Source: Paenibacillus sp. 1011MAR3C5
GTDB taxonomy: Bacteria; Bacillota; Bacilli; Paenibacillales; Paenibacillaceae
DNA length: 64,000 nucleotides
Reading direction: 5' to 3'
NCBI RefSeq assembly: GCF_003591485.1
Contig: NZ_QZCF01000007.1
Coordinates: forward strand, 62,001 to 126,000
Every line of letters starts with the position of its first letter. The stretch's first letter is position 1. The notes beneath the pieces were generated by a model. That model was not told where the DNA came from and ran no database searches. It saw only the letters and a list, made by a program, of their open reading frames with translations. Positions 45,937-54,706 of the stretch are shown here, piece by piece. Both the position numbers and the translations under genes were made by a program.

Positions 45937-46203
45937 ATGGCAACAAGCAATGATTTTATGGGTGATTTTCTCCGGATGAACGGATTAACCGGTCTGTTCT
46001 CCATTGTAGTGGAGCTGCTTAGCATTCTGCTTGTATGGATGCTGATTCGTGAAGTGAAATGGGAGACGTTCTTCCATTTTCCAAACAGCCGAAAGGCACA
46101 GGTTTTGAAATTGTTGCTCACAGTTGCACTAGGACATTTGTTCGCACAGTTTATATTGCAATATTGGAATTACACCGTCATGTTGAAAACCTTTGTCGAA
46201 TAA
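45937..46203 (+). CDS. ywzB: DUF1146 membrane protein (YwzB-like)
   Basis: An 88-residue protein with two hydrophobic segments (about 18-37 and 58-76). The REVKWETFF segment between them is typical of the DUF1146 family. The function is unknown. In B. subtilis ywzB sits between the atp operon and murAA. Here it is also just before murA, although nuo and the SLH protease gene now separate it from atp. GAGGAGGAGCT precedes the ATG. Confidence 0.85.
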   Translation: MATSNDFMGDFLRMNGLTGLFSIVVELLSILLVWMLIREVKWETFFHFPNSRKAQVLKLLLTVALGHLFAQFILQYWNYTVMLKTFVE

Positions 46204-46477
46204 CAACAGCGAAACATGTTAACAATGGGTAATATCAAGCTGCATGATTTGTTGAAATTCGTCGACAAAAAAAGAACAGTACCAGCTGGCAGCAAGGGGT
46301 TAGGTGGCTGCCACCGCTGTATTCCACCTCGCTATTTACGCCAACAGGCGCAGAAGCAAAAAGTGGAAGGAATTTTACCCTTGTCGATTATTGCAGCATA
46401 ATGTTAAGATGAAGGTTAGTAATGCGATCGAAATCTGTCTAATTATTGAAATTGCTATTCGCGGAGGGAACACAAAG

Positions 46478-47842
46478 ATGACTAAAATTATCGTCCGCGG
46501 AGGCCAGCGTCTAACGGGCACGGTCCGCGTAAGCGGCGCCAAAAATGCAGTGCTCCCCATTCTTGCTGCCTCATTACTAGCGACGGAAGGAGACAGCGTC
46601 ATCTGTGACGTTCCCCTCCTCGACGACGTTATGACGATTCAGAACGTGCTCGCTTCCCTGGGAGCCCAAATTTCCTATAATAATGAAACCATGCGGGTAT
46701 CCGCACCTTTAATCTCATCATTCGAAGCGCCTTACGAACTCATCCGCAAGATGAGAGCGTCTTTCCTGGTTATGGGTCCTTTGCTGGCCCGTATCGGAAA
46801 GGTTAGGATCTCGCTGCCGGGCGGCTGTGCAATCGGTACCAGACCGATTGACCAGCATTTGAAGGGCTTCGAGGCGATGGGCGCCGAGATTACACTTGGT
46901 CAAGGCTTTATCGAGGCGACAGCGCCGACCAGACTGAAAGGCGCCAAAATTTATTTGGATGTCGCAAGCGTGGGCGCAACGGAAAACATCATGATGGCGG
47001 CTGCTCTGGCGAGCGGCACCACCACCATCGAAAATGCGGCGAAGGAGCCGGAGATTGTGGACTTGGCCAACTACATCAATGCGATGGGCGGCAAGGTTCG
47101 CGGCGCAGGCACAGGCATGATCCGCATCGAGGGCGTAGAGCGCATGAAGGGCGCCAGGCACAATGTCATTCCGGACCGCGTAGAAGCAGGCACGTATATG
47201 ATTGCTTCTGCCATTACAGGCGGGGATGTCTTTATTGAAGGAGCCATCGCCGATCATCTGATGCCAGTCATCTCCAAGCTTCAAGAGATGGGCGTCGAGA
47301 TTACCGAAAGTGACAGCGGCATCCGAGTCCGCTCCGCCAGTCCGCTTAAGGCGGTTGACGTCAAGACGCTGCCGCATCCTGGCTTCCCAACGGATATGCA
47401 GTCTCAGATGATGGCGCTGCTTCTTGTATCGGAGGGTACGAGCGTCGTAACGGAGACGGTATTCGAGAATCGATTCATGCATGTGGAACAATTCCAGAAG
47501 ATGAATGCCAGCATCAAGGTAGATGGACGCTCCGCCATTGTGACCGGCGGCGTACCGCTCACAGGAGCGAAGGTATGCGCTACCGATCTTCGCGCAGGCG
47601 CTGCTCTGATCTGTGCCGCATTACGAGCTGAGGGTGAGACGGAAGTAACCGGCCTGCACCATATTGATCGCGGTTACGTAGATATTACGGGCAAGCTGGC
47701 ATCGCTTGGCGCCACGATCTATCGTGAGGAAGCGGCAGAGAGCGTTGCGACTGCTCAAGCGGCTAGCAAAGCGGCTGATTCAGCAACGTACAAGCGGGAG
47801 AAGGAAGTTGCTGTACTGAAAGTGCAGCCTACTTGGGCATAA
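46478..47842 (+). CDS. murA: UDP-N-acetylglucosamine 1-carboxyvinyltransferase
   Basis: The first committed step of peptidoglycan synthesis, adding enolpyruvate to UDP-GlcNAc. The fosfomycin-reactive cysteine C117 is present in GGCAIGTRPID, and K22/N23 in SGAKNAVLPI. The 454-residue length exceeds the usual 420-435 because of an Ala/Lys/Glu-rich tail of about 35 residues after the normal C-terminus. The ATG at 46478 has GGAGGG about 10 bases upstream. The open frame continues up to 46304 without homology. A possible promoter, TTGTCG-N18-TAAGAT, lies at 46381-46410. Confidence 0.95.
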   Translation: MTKIIVRGGQRLTGTVRVSGAKNAVLPILAASLLATEGDSVICDVPLLDDVMTIQNVLASLGAQISYNNETMRVSAPLISSFEAPYELIRKMRASFLVMGPLLARIGKVRISLPGGCAIGTRPIDQHLKGFEAMGAEITLGQGFIEATAPTRLKGAKIYLDVASVGATENIMMAAALASGTTTIENAAKEPEIVDLANYINAMGGKVRGAGTGMIRIEGVERMKGARHNVIPDRVEAGTYMIASAITGGDVFIEGAIADHLMPVISKLQEMGVEITESDSGIRVRSASPLKAVDVKTLPHPGFPTDMQSQMMALLLVSEGTSVVTETVFENRFMHVEQFQKMNASIKVDGRSAIVTGGVPLTGAKVCATDLRAGAALICAALRAEGETEVTGLHHIDRGYVDITGKLASLGATIYREEAAESVATAQAASKAADSATYKREKEVAVLKVQPTWA

Positions 47843-47863
47843 TGCCACCACCAAACAAGAACA

Positions 47864-47937
47864 AACGGGAGGTTTTCTTGCAGCTTGTCCGGTATTACCG
47901 GACGGAGCAAGGAATCTCCCGTTTTTTGATGCACGGC
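47864..47937 (+). terminator. Terminator after murA
   Basis: AACGGGAG...CTCCCGTT closes a long stem with inner TCTTGC/GCAAGGA and an inner GTCCGG-tatta-CCGGAC hairpin. TTTTTT follows. Confidence 0.85.
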
Positions 47938-48096
47938 AGAGGCCGATTGCCTGGATAAGAAAGGGAATAGGGTGCGATTGATAGAACCCGCCGCAAAAGA
48001 GATTAGAGAAGCTTCATTTTGCTTCTATCCTACTAGACGACTTCATAGACTGTACTATTAGGACGTGGGCAAGAGACGTTCAGATAGAAGCGTGAT

Positions 48097-49374
48097 ATGG
48101 AGACAAGCGGCTCCAGCGCTGGAATGGAGGGGGGCGGCAGGCTTAGCATGGCGGGAAAGCTTGCTAGAGTTGGATTAAGCTTGCGAAGAAGCAAGCAATG
48201 GTGGATGGTCTTCTGCATCGGCGTCCTGCTCGGATTCATGATATTCGGAATGAGAGGCATGATCATGGCCTCCGGTCAGTCAGCGGCAGAGAGAGGAGCC
48301 GCGGCTTCGTCTCATCTGAATGAAACGGCAGGGATTGCTCCGAAATCGGCCGAGCCTGCCGCACGGGTGGACTACAGCGCAAAGCCGCAGCCTGTTGTAC
48401 GGCAAAATGACGGAGCAAAGAAACAACCGGACCCGGTTGTTGTTGAGCCGGTCCCGGTCAGTGAACCGAGAACGGAAGCGGCGGAACTGGCGGTCCCGGC
48501 CAAAGGCGCATTGGACAATCAGCGCGTTCGCGTCTATCTGACGGAGCGGAAGAAGGTAGAGAGCGTACCGCTGGAAACGTATGTAATGGGTGTGCTTGCC
48601 GCGGAAATGCCGATTGACTTTGAGCTGGAGGCGATGAAGGCGCAAGCCATTGCGGCCCGTACTTATATTGTTCGCCGGCTGTCTTCGGCAGCAATGGCCA
48701 GCGAGAGAGCGGATGTGCTGGATACGGTGCAGCATCAGGCGTATCTATCGAAGGACGAGCTGGGCAAAAGGTGGAAGGGCCAGGATAAAACAGTGAATTT
48801 GTCCAAGCTCAAACGTGCGGTAGACGAGACGCGCGGATTTATTCTAACTTATGACGGCGAGCCCATCGAAGCGGCGTTTTTTTCTACTAGCAATGGGTTT
48901 ACGGAAAACGCGGAGGACTACTGGACGCAATCGCTCCCTTACTTGCGCAGTGTAGAGAGCCCCTGGGATGCAGAGATCTCTCCCCGATACGAAGCGGAGA
49001 CTTCATTCTCCAAGAAGGAATTGTACCGCGCGCTTGGTTTAAAGGGAAAGGCAGCCAGCTCCAAGCTAACCATTCATGTAGCGAAACGAACGGAAGGAAA
49101 CCGGATCAAAGAGGTTGTCATTAATGGAAAATCTTTTAGCGGCAGGGAAGTAAGAGAGAAGCTGGGTCTTGCATCCTCTCATTTCAGCTGGAAGATCGAA
49201 GATGACGAGATTGTCATCCTCACCTACGGGCTGGGCCATGGTGTCGGCATGAGCCAGTGGGGCGCCAACGGAATGGCGCAAGAAGGCAGGTCGGCGAGCG
49301 ATATTCTAATGCATTACTATACGGGAACGAAAGTGGAACAAGCTTCGAAGCTTCCAATCCGGACAACCTCTTAA
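48097..49374 (+). CDS. spoIID: Stage II sporulation protein D
   Basis: A lytic transglycosylase of the engulfment DMP complex, made in the mother cell. The 425-residue protein has one N-terminal membrane helix (about 34-55) and a Pro/Glu-rich linker. The SpoIID domain begins with RVYLTERKKVESVPLETYVMGVLAAEMP, with the catalytic glutamate in AAEMP. It ends with GHGVGMSQWGANGMA and LMHYYTGTKV. Starts at 48097, 48124 or 48148 are possible, none with an outstanding ribosome binding site. The gene order murA-spoIID-spoIIQ is the B. subtilis order. Confidence 0.95.
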   Translation: METSGSSAGMEGGGRLSMAGKLARVGLSLRRSKQWWMVFCIGVLLGFMIFGMRGMIMASGQSAAERGAAASSHLNETAGIAPKSAEPAARVDYSAKPQPVVRQNDGAKKQPDPVVVEPVPVSEPRTEAAELAVPAKGALDNQRVRVYLTERKKVESVPLETYVMGVLAAEMPIDFELEAMKAQAIAARTYIVRRLSSAAMASERADVLDTVQHQAYLSKDELGKRWKGQDKTVNLSKLKRAVDETRGFILTYDGEPIEAAFFSTSNGFTENAEDYWTQSLPYLRSVESPWDAEISPRYEAETSFSKKELYRALGLKGKAASSKLTIHVAKRTEGNRIKEVVINGKSFSGREVREKLGLASSHFSWKIEDDEIVILTYGLGHGVGMSQWGANGMAQEGRSASDILMHYYTGTKVEQASKLPIRTTS

Positions 49375-49391
49375 AATTTGATATGCCTCAC

Positions 49392-49419
49392 GTATAAACC
49401 TAGCAGATGTGGCAACAAT
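49392..49419 (+). promoter_or_regulatory. Sigma-F promoter of spoIIQ
   Basis: GTATA (49392-49396), 14 bases, GGCAACAAT (49411-49419) fits GYATA...GGnnAnAnT. spoIIQ is a classic sigma-F gene. The message would start just before the ribosome binding site GAGGTGAT. Confidence 0.6.
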
Positions 49420-49438
49420 GGCTAGTGAGGTGATATCA

Positions 49439-50185
49439 ATGAATGATCAAAACCAGAACAACAAACAAAAGCAAAGACCAGAGGAAACTCCCAAAAACTC
49501 ACTGGGAGGAGCGTCTGCCGCGAAATCTAGCAGCGGACTGAAGAAACTATTCGCTAAGCGTTGGGTTTCTCCAGCAATCTTCATGGCTGCGGCGGCAATT
49601 ATCGTAACCTTAATGTGGATCTATCAGGGATCTGATCCGGCGAAGCCGACTACAGGCCCGGACAACTCTACTGAGGTCGCGCAAGGTGAAGAAGGCGAAG
49701 GCCAGGTTGCGCCAGAAGATGAAGTCGACGTCGTGGCTATCGCCGAGGACATGAAATGGCCGGTGGCGAGCAAGCAGGATCTGCAAGTGGAAACCAAGTT
49801 TTATGATGAGAAAGCAAGTGAGACCGACAAGGAAGCAGCGCTTATCCAGGTCGGAACCACGTATTCGCCGCATACAGGCATCGACTTCGTCGATCCGAAC
49901 GGACAGCCGTTCGACGTGCTTGCCGCTCTGGACGGCAAGGTAACGCGTGTGGAGCCGCATCCACTCAATGGCAATATGATTGAGATTAGCCATGGCAACG
50001 GCCTCGTGACCGTGTACCAAAGCTTGACGGGCGTTCAAGTGGAGGAAGGCGATGAGGTGACTCAAGGCGCGGTTATCGCTCAAGCGGGCCGCAGCGACCT
50101 GGAGCGCGATCTTGGCATCCATCTGCACTTCGAAACCAGGTTGAACGGCAAGACGGTTAATCCAAGCCAGTACATTTCCGAATAA
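49439..50185 (+). CDS. spoIIQ: Stage II sporulation protein Q, LytM/M23 domain
   Basis: A forespore membrane protein that forms a channel and ratchet with SpoIIIAH across the septum. 248 residues: a cytoplasmic part, one membrane helix (about 44-62), an acidic linker and a LytM domain (about 135-240). All four zinc ligands of an active M23 domain are visible: H145 and D149 in SPHTGIDF, H228 and H230 in GIHLHFE. B. subtilis SpoIIQ has a Ser in place of the first His and is considered inactive. ATG 49439 follows GAGGTGAT. The frame continues upstream to 49409 without support. Confidence 0.95.
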   Translation: MNDQNQNNKQKQRPEETPKNSLGGASAAKSSSGLKKLFAKRWVSPAIFMAAAAIIVTLMWIYQGSDPAKPTTGPDNSTEVAQGEEGEGQVAPEDEVDVVAIAEDMKWPVASKQDLQVETKFYDEKASETDKEAALIQVGTTYSPHTGIDFVDPNGQPFDVLAALDGKVTRVEPHPLNGNMIEISHGNGLVTVYQSLTGVQVEEGDEVTQGAVIAQAGRSDLERDLGIHLHFETRLNGKTVNPSQYISE

Positions 50186-50302
50186 TTTAAGGAAGCTGGC
50201 GAATAGGCCGAAAGTTGCGACAGGCGGGGGACAATTCCCCCGCTTGTTTTGTTTTTTTTCAAAAATTATTGCCTTTCGGGGCTTGTCACGCTTGGACATA
50301 AA

Positions 50303-50330
50303 GAATATCTACCCGCTCCACTCATATAAT
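50303..50330 (+). promoter_or_regulatory. Candidate sigma-E promoter of spoIIID
   Basis: GAATATC (50303-50309), 13 bases, CATATAAT (50323-50330). This resembles the sigma-E pattern (KMATATT, about 14, CATACANT). spoIIID is a sigma-E gene in B. subtilis. Confidence 0.55.
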
Positions 50331-50363
50331 GTACCAAACTATCTCGAGTAGGGAGGCGGGAAC

Positions 50364-50651
50364 GTGCACGATTACATCAAAGAGCGAACCATTAAAATAG
50401 GCCGTTGCATCGTGGAGACGAAGCATACGGTGCGAACGATCGCCAAAGAGTTCGGCGTGTCCAAGAGCACGGTGCATAAGGATTTGACCGAACGGTTGCC
50501 GGAGATTAACCCCGACCTGGCAGACCAGGTGAAGCACATTCTCGAATACCACAAATCGATCAGGCATCTCAGGGGAGGCGAAGCGACTAAAATCAAGTAC
50601 AAAAAAACAAGTGCCAAAAAACGTGAGGTATTGGCTGCCGGAAAAGCGTAA
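50364..50651 (+). CDS. spoIIID: Sporulation transcription factor SpoIIID
   Basis: A 95-residue mother-cell DNA-binding regulator that adjusts sigma-E genes and prepares for sigma-K. The helix-turn-helix TVRTIAKEFGVSKSTVHKDLTERL (about residues 20-43) is nearly identical to that of relatives. A basic C-terminal tail (KIKYKKTSAKKRE) contacts the minor groove. GTG 50364 follows GGGAGGCGGGAAC. spoIIID-mbl-flhO-flhP is a conserved order. Confidence 0.96.
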   Translation: MHDYIKERTIKIGRCIVETKHTVRTIAKEFGVSKSTVHKDLTERLPEINPDLADQVKHILEYHKSIRHLRGGEATKIKYKKTSAKKREVLAAGKA

Positions 50652-50801
50652 CGTCTTCTGTAGGGATTCCTGATTTTTTTACAAAGCATAGAGGATTTTT
50701 GTCCTTTTTGGCGAATAATGTTCGTTAGGGGTTTTTCCTGTTCTGGGAAAACAGAAGTGGAACGTTACGATTATCATTATTCGTTGGGGGACTTAAGCCT
50801 T

Positions 50802-51791
50802 ATGCTGAGCAAGGATATCGGAATTGATCTTGGGACAGCCAATGTGTCTATTCATGTGAAAGGGAAAGGCGTCGTGCTTGACGAGCCGTCTGTCGTCGCC
50901 ATTGAGAGTGACAGCAAGAAGGTGCTCGCTGTTGGCGAGGACGCGCATCGCATGGTCGGGCGTACGCCTGGCAATATTGTGGCCATCCGGCCGCTGAGGG
51001 ACGGCGTTATTGCCGATTTCGAGATTACGGAAATTATGTTGAAAGCGTTTATTGACCGCGTGGACGGCCGCAAGTGGTTCAGCCGTCCACGTATTCTCAT
51101 CTGCGCCCCAACGAATATTACTTCCGTGGAGCAGAAGGCGATACGCGAGGCTGCCGAGCGCAGCGGCGCAAAAGAAGTGTATTTGGAAGAGGAGCCTAAG
51201 GCTGCTGCGATTGGAGCAGGCATGGATATCTTCCAGCCTAGCGGCAATATGGTAGTGGATATCGGCGGCGGCACGACAGACGTAGCCGTCTTGTCTATGG
51301 GCGATATTGTTACAGCGTCTTCTATCAAAGTGGCGGGTGACAAGTTCGACGATTCCATCATGAAGTACATCAAAAGCAAGTACAAGCTATTAATCGGTGA
51401 GCGAACAAGCGAGGATATCAAAATTAAGATCGGTACGGTATACGACAACGGCCGCCAGGATGAGATGGATATTCGGGGCCGCGACATGGTCTCCGGACTG
51501 CCTCTAACGGTAACGATTCGTTCGGGCGAAATTAGGGAAGCGCTATGGGACCCTGTAATGTCCATTGTAGCCGCTGCTAAATTCGTGCTGGAACAGACGC
51601 CGCCAGAGCTGTCGGCGGATATCATCGACAGAGGTGTAATCTTGACCGGTGGCGGCGCGCTGCTGGATGGGCTAGATGCGTTGCTTGCTGACGAGCTGAA
51701 GGTGCCGGTCTTAATCGCCGAAGATCCGATGCATTGCGTCGTTAAAGGGACGGGCATTCTGCTCGATAACTTGGACAAGCTCAGAAAATAA
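50802..51791 (+). CDS. mbl: Rod-shape actin homologue Mbl
   Basis: An MreB-family actin-like ATPase of 329 residues guiding cell-wall insertion. The phosphate-1 loop DIGIDLGTANVSIHVKGKG, phosphate-2 DIGGGTTDVAVLS and adenosine region TGGGALLDGLDALL are visible. ATG 50802 follows GGGGGA by 10 bases. The open frame from 50718 adds residues unlike any MreB. It is Mbl rather than MreB because of its place after spoIIID. It ends about 160 bases before the 40-bp repeat array. Confidence 0.95.
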   Translation: MLSKDIGIDLGTANVSIHVKGKGVVLDEPSVVAIESDSKKVLAVGEDAHRMVGRTPGNIVAIRPLRDGVIADFEITEIMLKAFIDRVDGRKWFSRPRILICAPTNITSVEQKAIREAAERSGAKEVYLEEEPKAAAIGAGMDIFQPSGNMVVDIGGGTTDVAVLSMGDIVTASSIKVAGDKFDDSIMKYIKSKYKLLIGERTSEDIKIKIGTVYDNGRQDEMDIRGRDMVSGLPLTVTIRSGEIREALWDPVMSIVAAAKFVLEQTPPELSADIIDRGVILTGGGALLDGLDALLADELKVPVLIAEDPMHCVVKGTGILLDNLDKLRK

Positions 51792-51951
51792 ATTCGATTT
51801 GTCAAAGGACAAGCTTTCGCGGGTAGGGCGCCATTGGGGGGCGGGCCGAGGCGGAAATGAGTCTAAGGTCATAGGCATGGACTATTCATAGGGTCTGGTT
51901 TCCAACCGATAATAGAGGATAGAGAAGTACGAATCGGGACGGAAGCGATCA
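51792..51951. other. Non-coding spacer between mbl and the repeat array
   Basis: 160 bases without a gene. A GC-rich part (about 51815-51855) is followed by an AT-richer part. I find no convincing terminator or promoter. Confidence 0.5.
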
Positions 51952-52264
51952 CGCTTTCGAAGCTATGTTTACTTCGTAAACATTAAGCGTATGCTTTCGA
52001 AGCTATGTTTACTTCGTAAACATTAAGCGTATGCTTTCGAAGCTATGTTTACTTCGTAAACATTAAGCGTATGCTTTCGAAGCTATGTTTACTTCGTAAA
52101 CATTAAGCGTATGCTTTCGAAGCTATGTTTACTTCGTAAACATTAAGCGTATGCTTTCGAAGCTATGTTTACTTCGTAAACATTAAGCGTATGCTTTCGA
52201 AGCTATGTTTACTTCGTAAACATTAAGCGTATGCTTTCGAAGCTATGTTTACTTCGTAAACATT
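51952..52264 (+). repeat. Tandem array of identical 40-bp units upstream of flhO
   Basis: Seven full 40-base units start at 51961, 52001, 52041, 52081, 52121, 52161 and 52201. An eighth partial unit (24 bases) runs from 52241 to 52264, and a 9-base piece precedes the first. All copies are identical. Each holds the inverted repeat ATGTTTAC-TTC-GTAAACAT (8-bp arms) and, further on, the words AAGCGTATGC and TTCGAA. Forty is not a multiple of three and the units contain no long frame, so the array is not coding. It ends directly at the ribosome binding site TGAGGAGG of flhO. There are no variable spacers, so it is not CRISPR. Confidence 0.97.
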
Positions 52265-52279
52265 TGAGGAGGAATTGTC

Positions 52280-53146
52280 ATGCTAAGAGGACTATATACG
52301 GCAGCATCGGGCATGATTGCCCAACAGCGTCGCCACGACACGGTGACGAACAACATCGCCAATATCCATACGCCGGGCTACAAGCAGACTAACGCGGTCA
52401 CACGCTCGTTCCCGGAGATGCTATTGTCTTTGACAGGCGTGGATCAGGCGGAGCGCGCGACGGTCGGACGCTGGACAAGCGGAGTATTTGCTGAGGAGAG
52501 TCTGTCTATTCACCTGCAGGGCGATCTGACTCAGACCAACCAGTCCTCCGACTTTGCATTGATATCCAATATAGAAGTAGACGGACTTGCCTTTGACGCA
52601 TCGGGGAAGGCCATTGGCCCGGATGGCCTGCCGGTATTCCAGCCGCAAGCCTTCTTTACCGTTCAGGATGGCAATGGCGATATACGTTATACAAGGGGCG
52701 GCAAGTTTACGGTTACGGGAGATGGATTCCTGATGACCAGCGATGGCTCGAACGTTCTTGGCACCAATGGGGCGCCGATCCAGCTTCCTGCGGGAGTAGG
52801 GCTGGATAGCCTGATTCTGACAGACGACCAGCGCTTTGTAGATAGCAACGGCGTCGATATTGGCGCTCAACTGCTCATTACTAGAATAGAGAATCCGAAT
52901 GATCTGGTGAGAGAAGGCAACGGCAACTTCCGTTTCGTCGACGACCGCGGACAAGCCCGGCCGATCGAGGTTGGGGAGCGGATTGAAGTTAGACAAGGTT
53001 ATGTGGAGCGTTCCAACGTGGACTCCGCCCAGGCGGCTGTTGACCTGATGTCTGCTCTGCGCGCTTATGAAGCCAATCAGAAGGTCATTCAATTTTATGA
53101 CCAAAGCTTGCAGAAAGCAGCTAATGAGGTAGGACGGGTAGGCTAG
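52280..53146 (+). CDS. flhO: Flagellar rod-type protein FlhO (FlgF/FlgG family)
   Basis: 288 residues. The N-terminal LRGLYTAASGMIAQQRRHDTVTNNIANIHTPGYKQ holds the flagellar rod/hook signature, and the C-terminal YVERSNVDSAQAAVDLMSALRAYEANQKVIQFYDQSL is the matching helix. FlhO and FlhP form the distal rod in B. subtilis and are needed for hook assembly. ATG 52280 follows GAGGAGG, which directly abuts the 40-bp repeat array. Confidence 0.94.
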   Translation: MLRGLYTAASGMIAQQRRHDTVTNNIANIHTPGYKQTNAVTRSFPEMLLSLTGVDQAERATVGRWTSGVFAEESLSIHLQGDLTQTNQSSDFALISNIEVDGLAFDASGKAIGPDGLPVFQPQAFFTVQDGNGDIRYTRGGKFTVTGDGFLMTSDGSNVLGTNGAPIQLPAGVGLDSLILTDDQRFVDSNGVDIGAQLLITRIENPNDLVREGNGNFRFVDDRGQARPIEVGERIEVRQGYVERSNVDSAQAAVDLMSALRAYEANQKVIQFYDQSLQKAANEVGRVG

Positions 53147-53179
53147 ACGATTCGGACGAGCTAAGGGAGGAACGGCGGC

Positions 53180-54019
53180 ATGAATGCATCCATGATCAAT
53201 GCGATGGTATCGATGAACGCGCTTCAGCAGAAGCTGGACCTCATCGCTGACAATATGGCCAACGTCAATACTGTAGGCTACAAGAAGAAGGAAGCGACTT
53301 TCGAGGATTTGCTTAATAATGTCAAGAGACAACCCGATACATTCAGCCAGCCGGGAAGGCTGACACCGCTTGATTTCAACCAGGGCTGGGGCTCTAAGCT
53401 GACCATGATTCAGCCGAATCTGTCCCAAGGGCCGATGAAAGAAACGAGCGTGCCGACGGATCTGGCGATTGAAGGAAATGCGCTTTTTGAAGTGCAAGTA
53501 GACGGTGCCGGCAATCGTGCCTATACGCGCAGCGGCGCCTTCCAGTTGACGATGGCGGCAAACGGTGATACGATTTTGGCAACGGAAAAAGGCTACCCGG
53601 TTATCGCGAATATCCCTGACGGCAACGGAAATATCGTCGAGGGGAATATTGTGTTGCCAGCAGGCTATAATCTCCGTGTCGATGCTGACGGCACCGTGCT
53701 TGGCGTATCTTCTGCAGGTACGATTAATCTGGGCAGCATCAAATTGCTTCAAGCAACCCGTCCGGCCGCGCTGACGGCAGTAGCGGATAATTTGTTCGCA
53801 ATCGCGACGGGCATCAATATAGACGATGTTGTTCAGGAGATTACGCCAACTCTGGATAATCGGATCGCTTTGCGTCAAGGCTATCTGGAACAGTCCAACG
53901 TCGAATATGTCGATGAAGCGACGGAGCTTATCAATGTTCAGCGTGCTTATCAATTAGCAGCAAGAGCTTTATCGTCCAGCGATACGATGATGGGCCTTGC
54001 GAACTCGATACGCGCGTAA
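53180..54019 (+). CDS. flhP: Flagellar rod-type protein FlhP (FlgG family)
   Basis: 279 residues, with N-terminal MVSMNALQQKLDLIADNMANVNTVGYKK and C-terminal YLEQSNVEYVDEATELINVQRAYQLAARALSSSDTMMGLANS. This is the same architecture as FlhO and FlgG. It follows flhO by 33 bases behind GGGAGGAA. The FlhO/FlhP pair plus the neighbouring mbl give the same order as in B. subtilis, where they lie apart from the main fla/che operon. Confidence 0.94.
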   Translation: MNASMINAMVSMNALQQKLDLIADNMANVNTVGYKKKEATFEDLLNNVKRQPDTFSQPGRLTPLDFNQGWGSKLTMIQPNLSQGPMKETSVPTDLAIEGNALFEVQVDGAGNRAYTRSGAFQLTMAANGDTILATEKGYPVIANIPDGNGNIVEGNIVLPAGYNLRVDADGTVLGVSSAGTINLGSIKLLQATRPAALTAVADNLFAIATGINIDDVVQEITPTLDNRIALRQGYLEQSNVEYVDEATELINVQRAYQLAARALSSSDTMMGLANSIRA

Positions 54020-54039
54020 GAACGAATGAAGGTGATGGT

Positions 54040-54462
54040 ATGGCCGATGATCGAATCCCCGCGACCCGCAGAGAATTCGAGAACGAGTCCATGAAGAAAG
54101 AAGGCGACGAGGGAAGAACCTTGCGTTACGGCTCTATGAGCACGACGCTTTCCCGTACGCAGCGGCATGGCGGCACTCAGCCCGGGTATTCGGGCGAGGC
54201 AGCAGATCCGATAAAGGATAAAAGCCGCAAGCCTGTGCATGAGGTGTCAGGCGAGGAAGACGAAGAGGTGTACAGATTTCCGAAGTGGGCAAGAATGATC
54301 TTCTGGGTGCTGCGCAAAAGCATTGTACCTATTGTGATGATTGTTATGCTGATCGTCGGACTTTACGTAGGCTTCGTATTTTTAGGTGACGGTTCCAAAG
54401 GCGATGTGTTCGAATGGGCAACCTGGCGCCATCTGTATGATCTGGTCTTCGCTGAATCCTGA
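54040..54462 (+). CDS. EpuA-like (RNA polymerase subunit beta-associated family) small membrane protein
   Basis: 140 residues. A hydrophilic, charged N-terminal half (to about 85) is followed by one membrane helix (IVPIVMIVMLIVGLYVGFVFLG) and the conserved tail GDVFEWATWRHLYDLVF. This is the EpuA/PF11772 family, often mis-named 'DNA-directed RNA polymerase subunit beta'. Its function is unclear. GAAGGTGATGGT precedes the ATG. It follows flhP by 20 bases and ends at a terminator. Confidence 0.75.
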   Translation: MADDRIPATRREFENESMKKEGDEGRTLRYGSMSTTLSRTQRHGGTQPGYSGEAADPIKDKSRKPVHEVSGEEDEEVYRFPKWARMIFWVLRKSIVPIVMIVMLIVGLYVGFVFLGDGSKGDVFEWATWRHLYDLVFAES

Positions 54463-54483
54463 TCCATACATGTCGATATAATC

Positions 54484-54533
54484 AAGAGAGCTGGTTTATG
54501 CAGTGTATACACTGTATGAATGGCTCTTTTTTT
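54484..54533 (+). terminator. Terminator after the EpuA-like gene
   Basis: AGAGC...GCTCT closes a stem with inner TATGCAGTG/CACTGTATG, followed by seven T. Confidence 0.85.
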
Positions 54534-54566
54534 ATTTGAAAACATCATGCAGCATACAGAGTGAAA

Positions 54567-54590
54567 AAATAAAGCCCCGTTAAACGGGGC
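54567..54590 (-). terminator. Terminator of the tetR-MFS operon
   Basis: AGCCCCGTT-a-AACGGGGCT forms a short stable stem. On the minus strand it is followed by TTTATTTTTT. It serves the minus-strand operon. Confidence 0.8.
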
Positions 54591-54706
54591 TCCATGAGAA
54601 GAGATCGTTGTGTTGTTCCGTCGAGCGCTCCGCCTGTGGCTATTTCAGGCAAGTCCGCTCAGACAAAGCCTTGCCTAAATGATGCGGCGCCTGGCAATCC
54701 GTGATC

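Noticed and set aside
46260..46350. TGGCAGC/GCTGCCA hairpin before murA as a terminator or riboswitch
   Set aside because: A 7-bp stem with a large loop, no T run and no known leader motif. Not enough to call.
51952..52264. CRISPR array
   Set aside because: The units are back to back and identical over all 40 bases, so there are no variable spacers. No cas genes are nearby.
52421..53953. 510-codon open frame opposite flhO and flhP
   Set aside because: It spans two real flagellar genes on the other strand and has no homology features.
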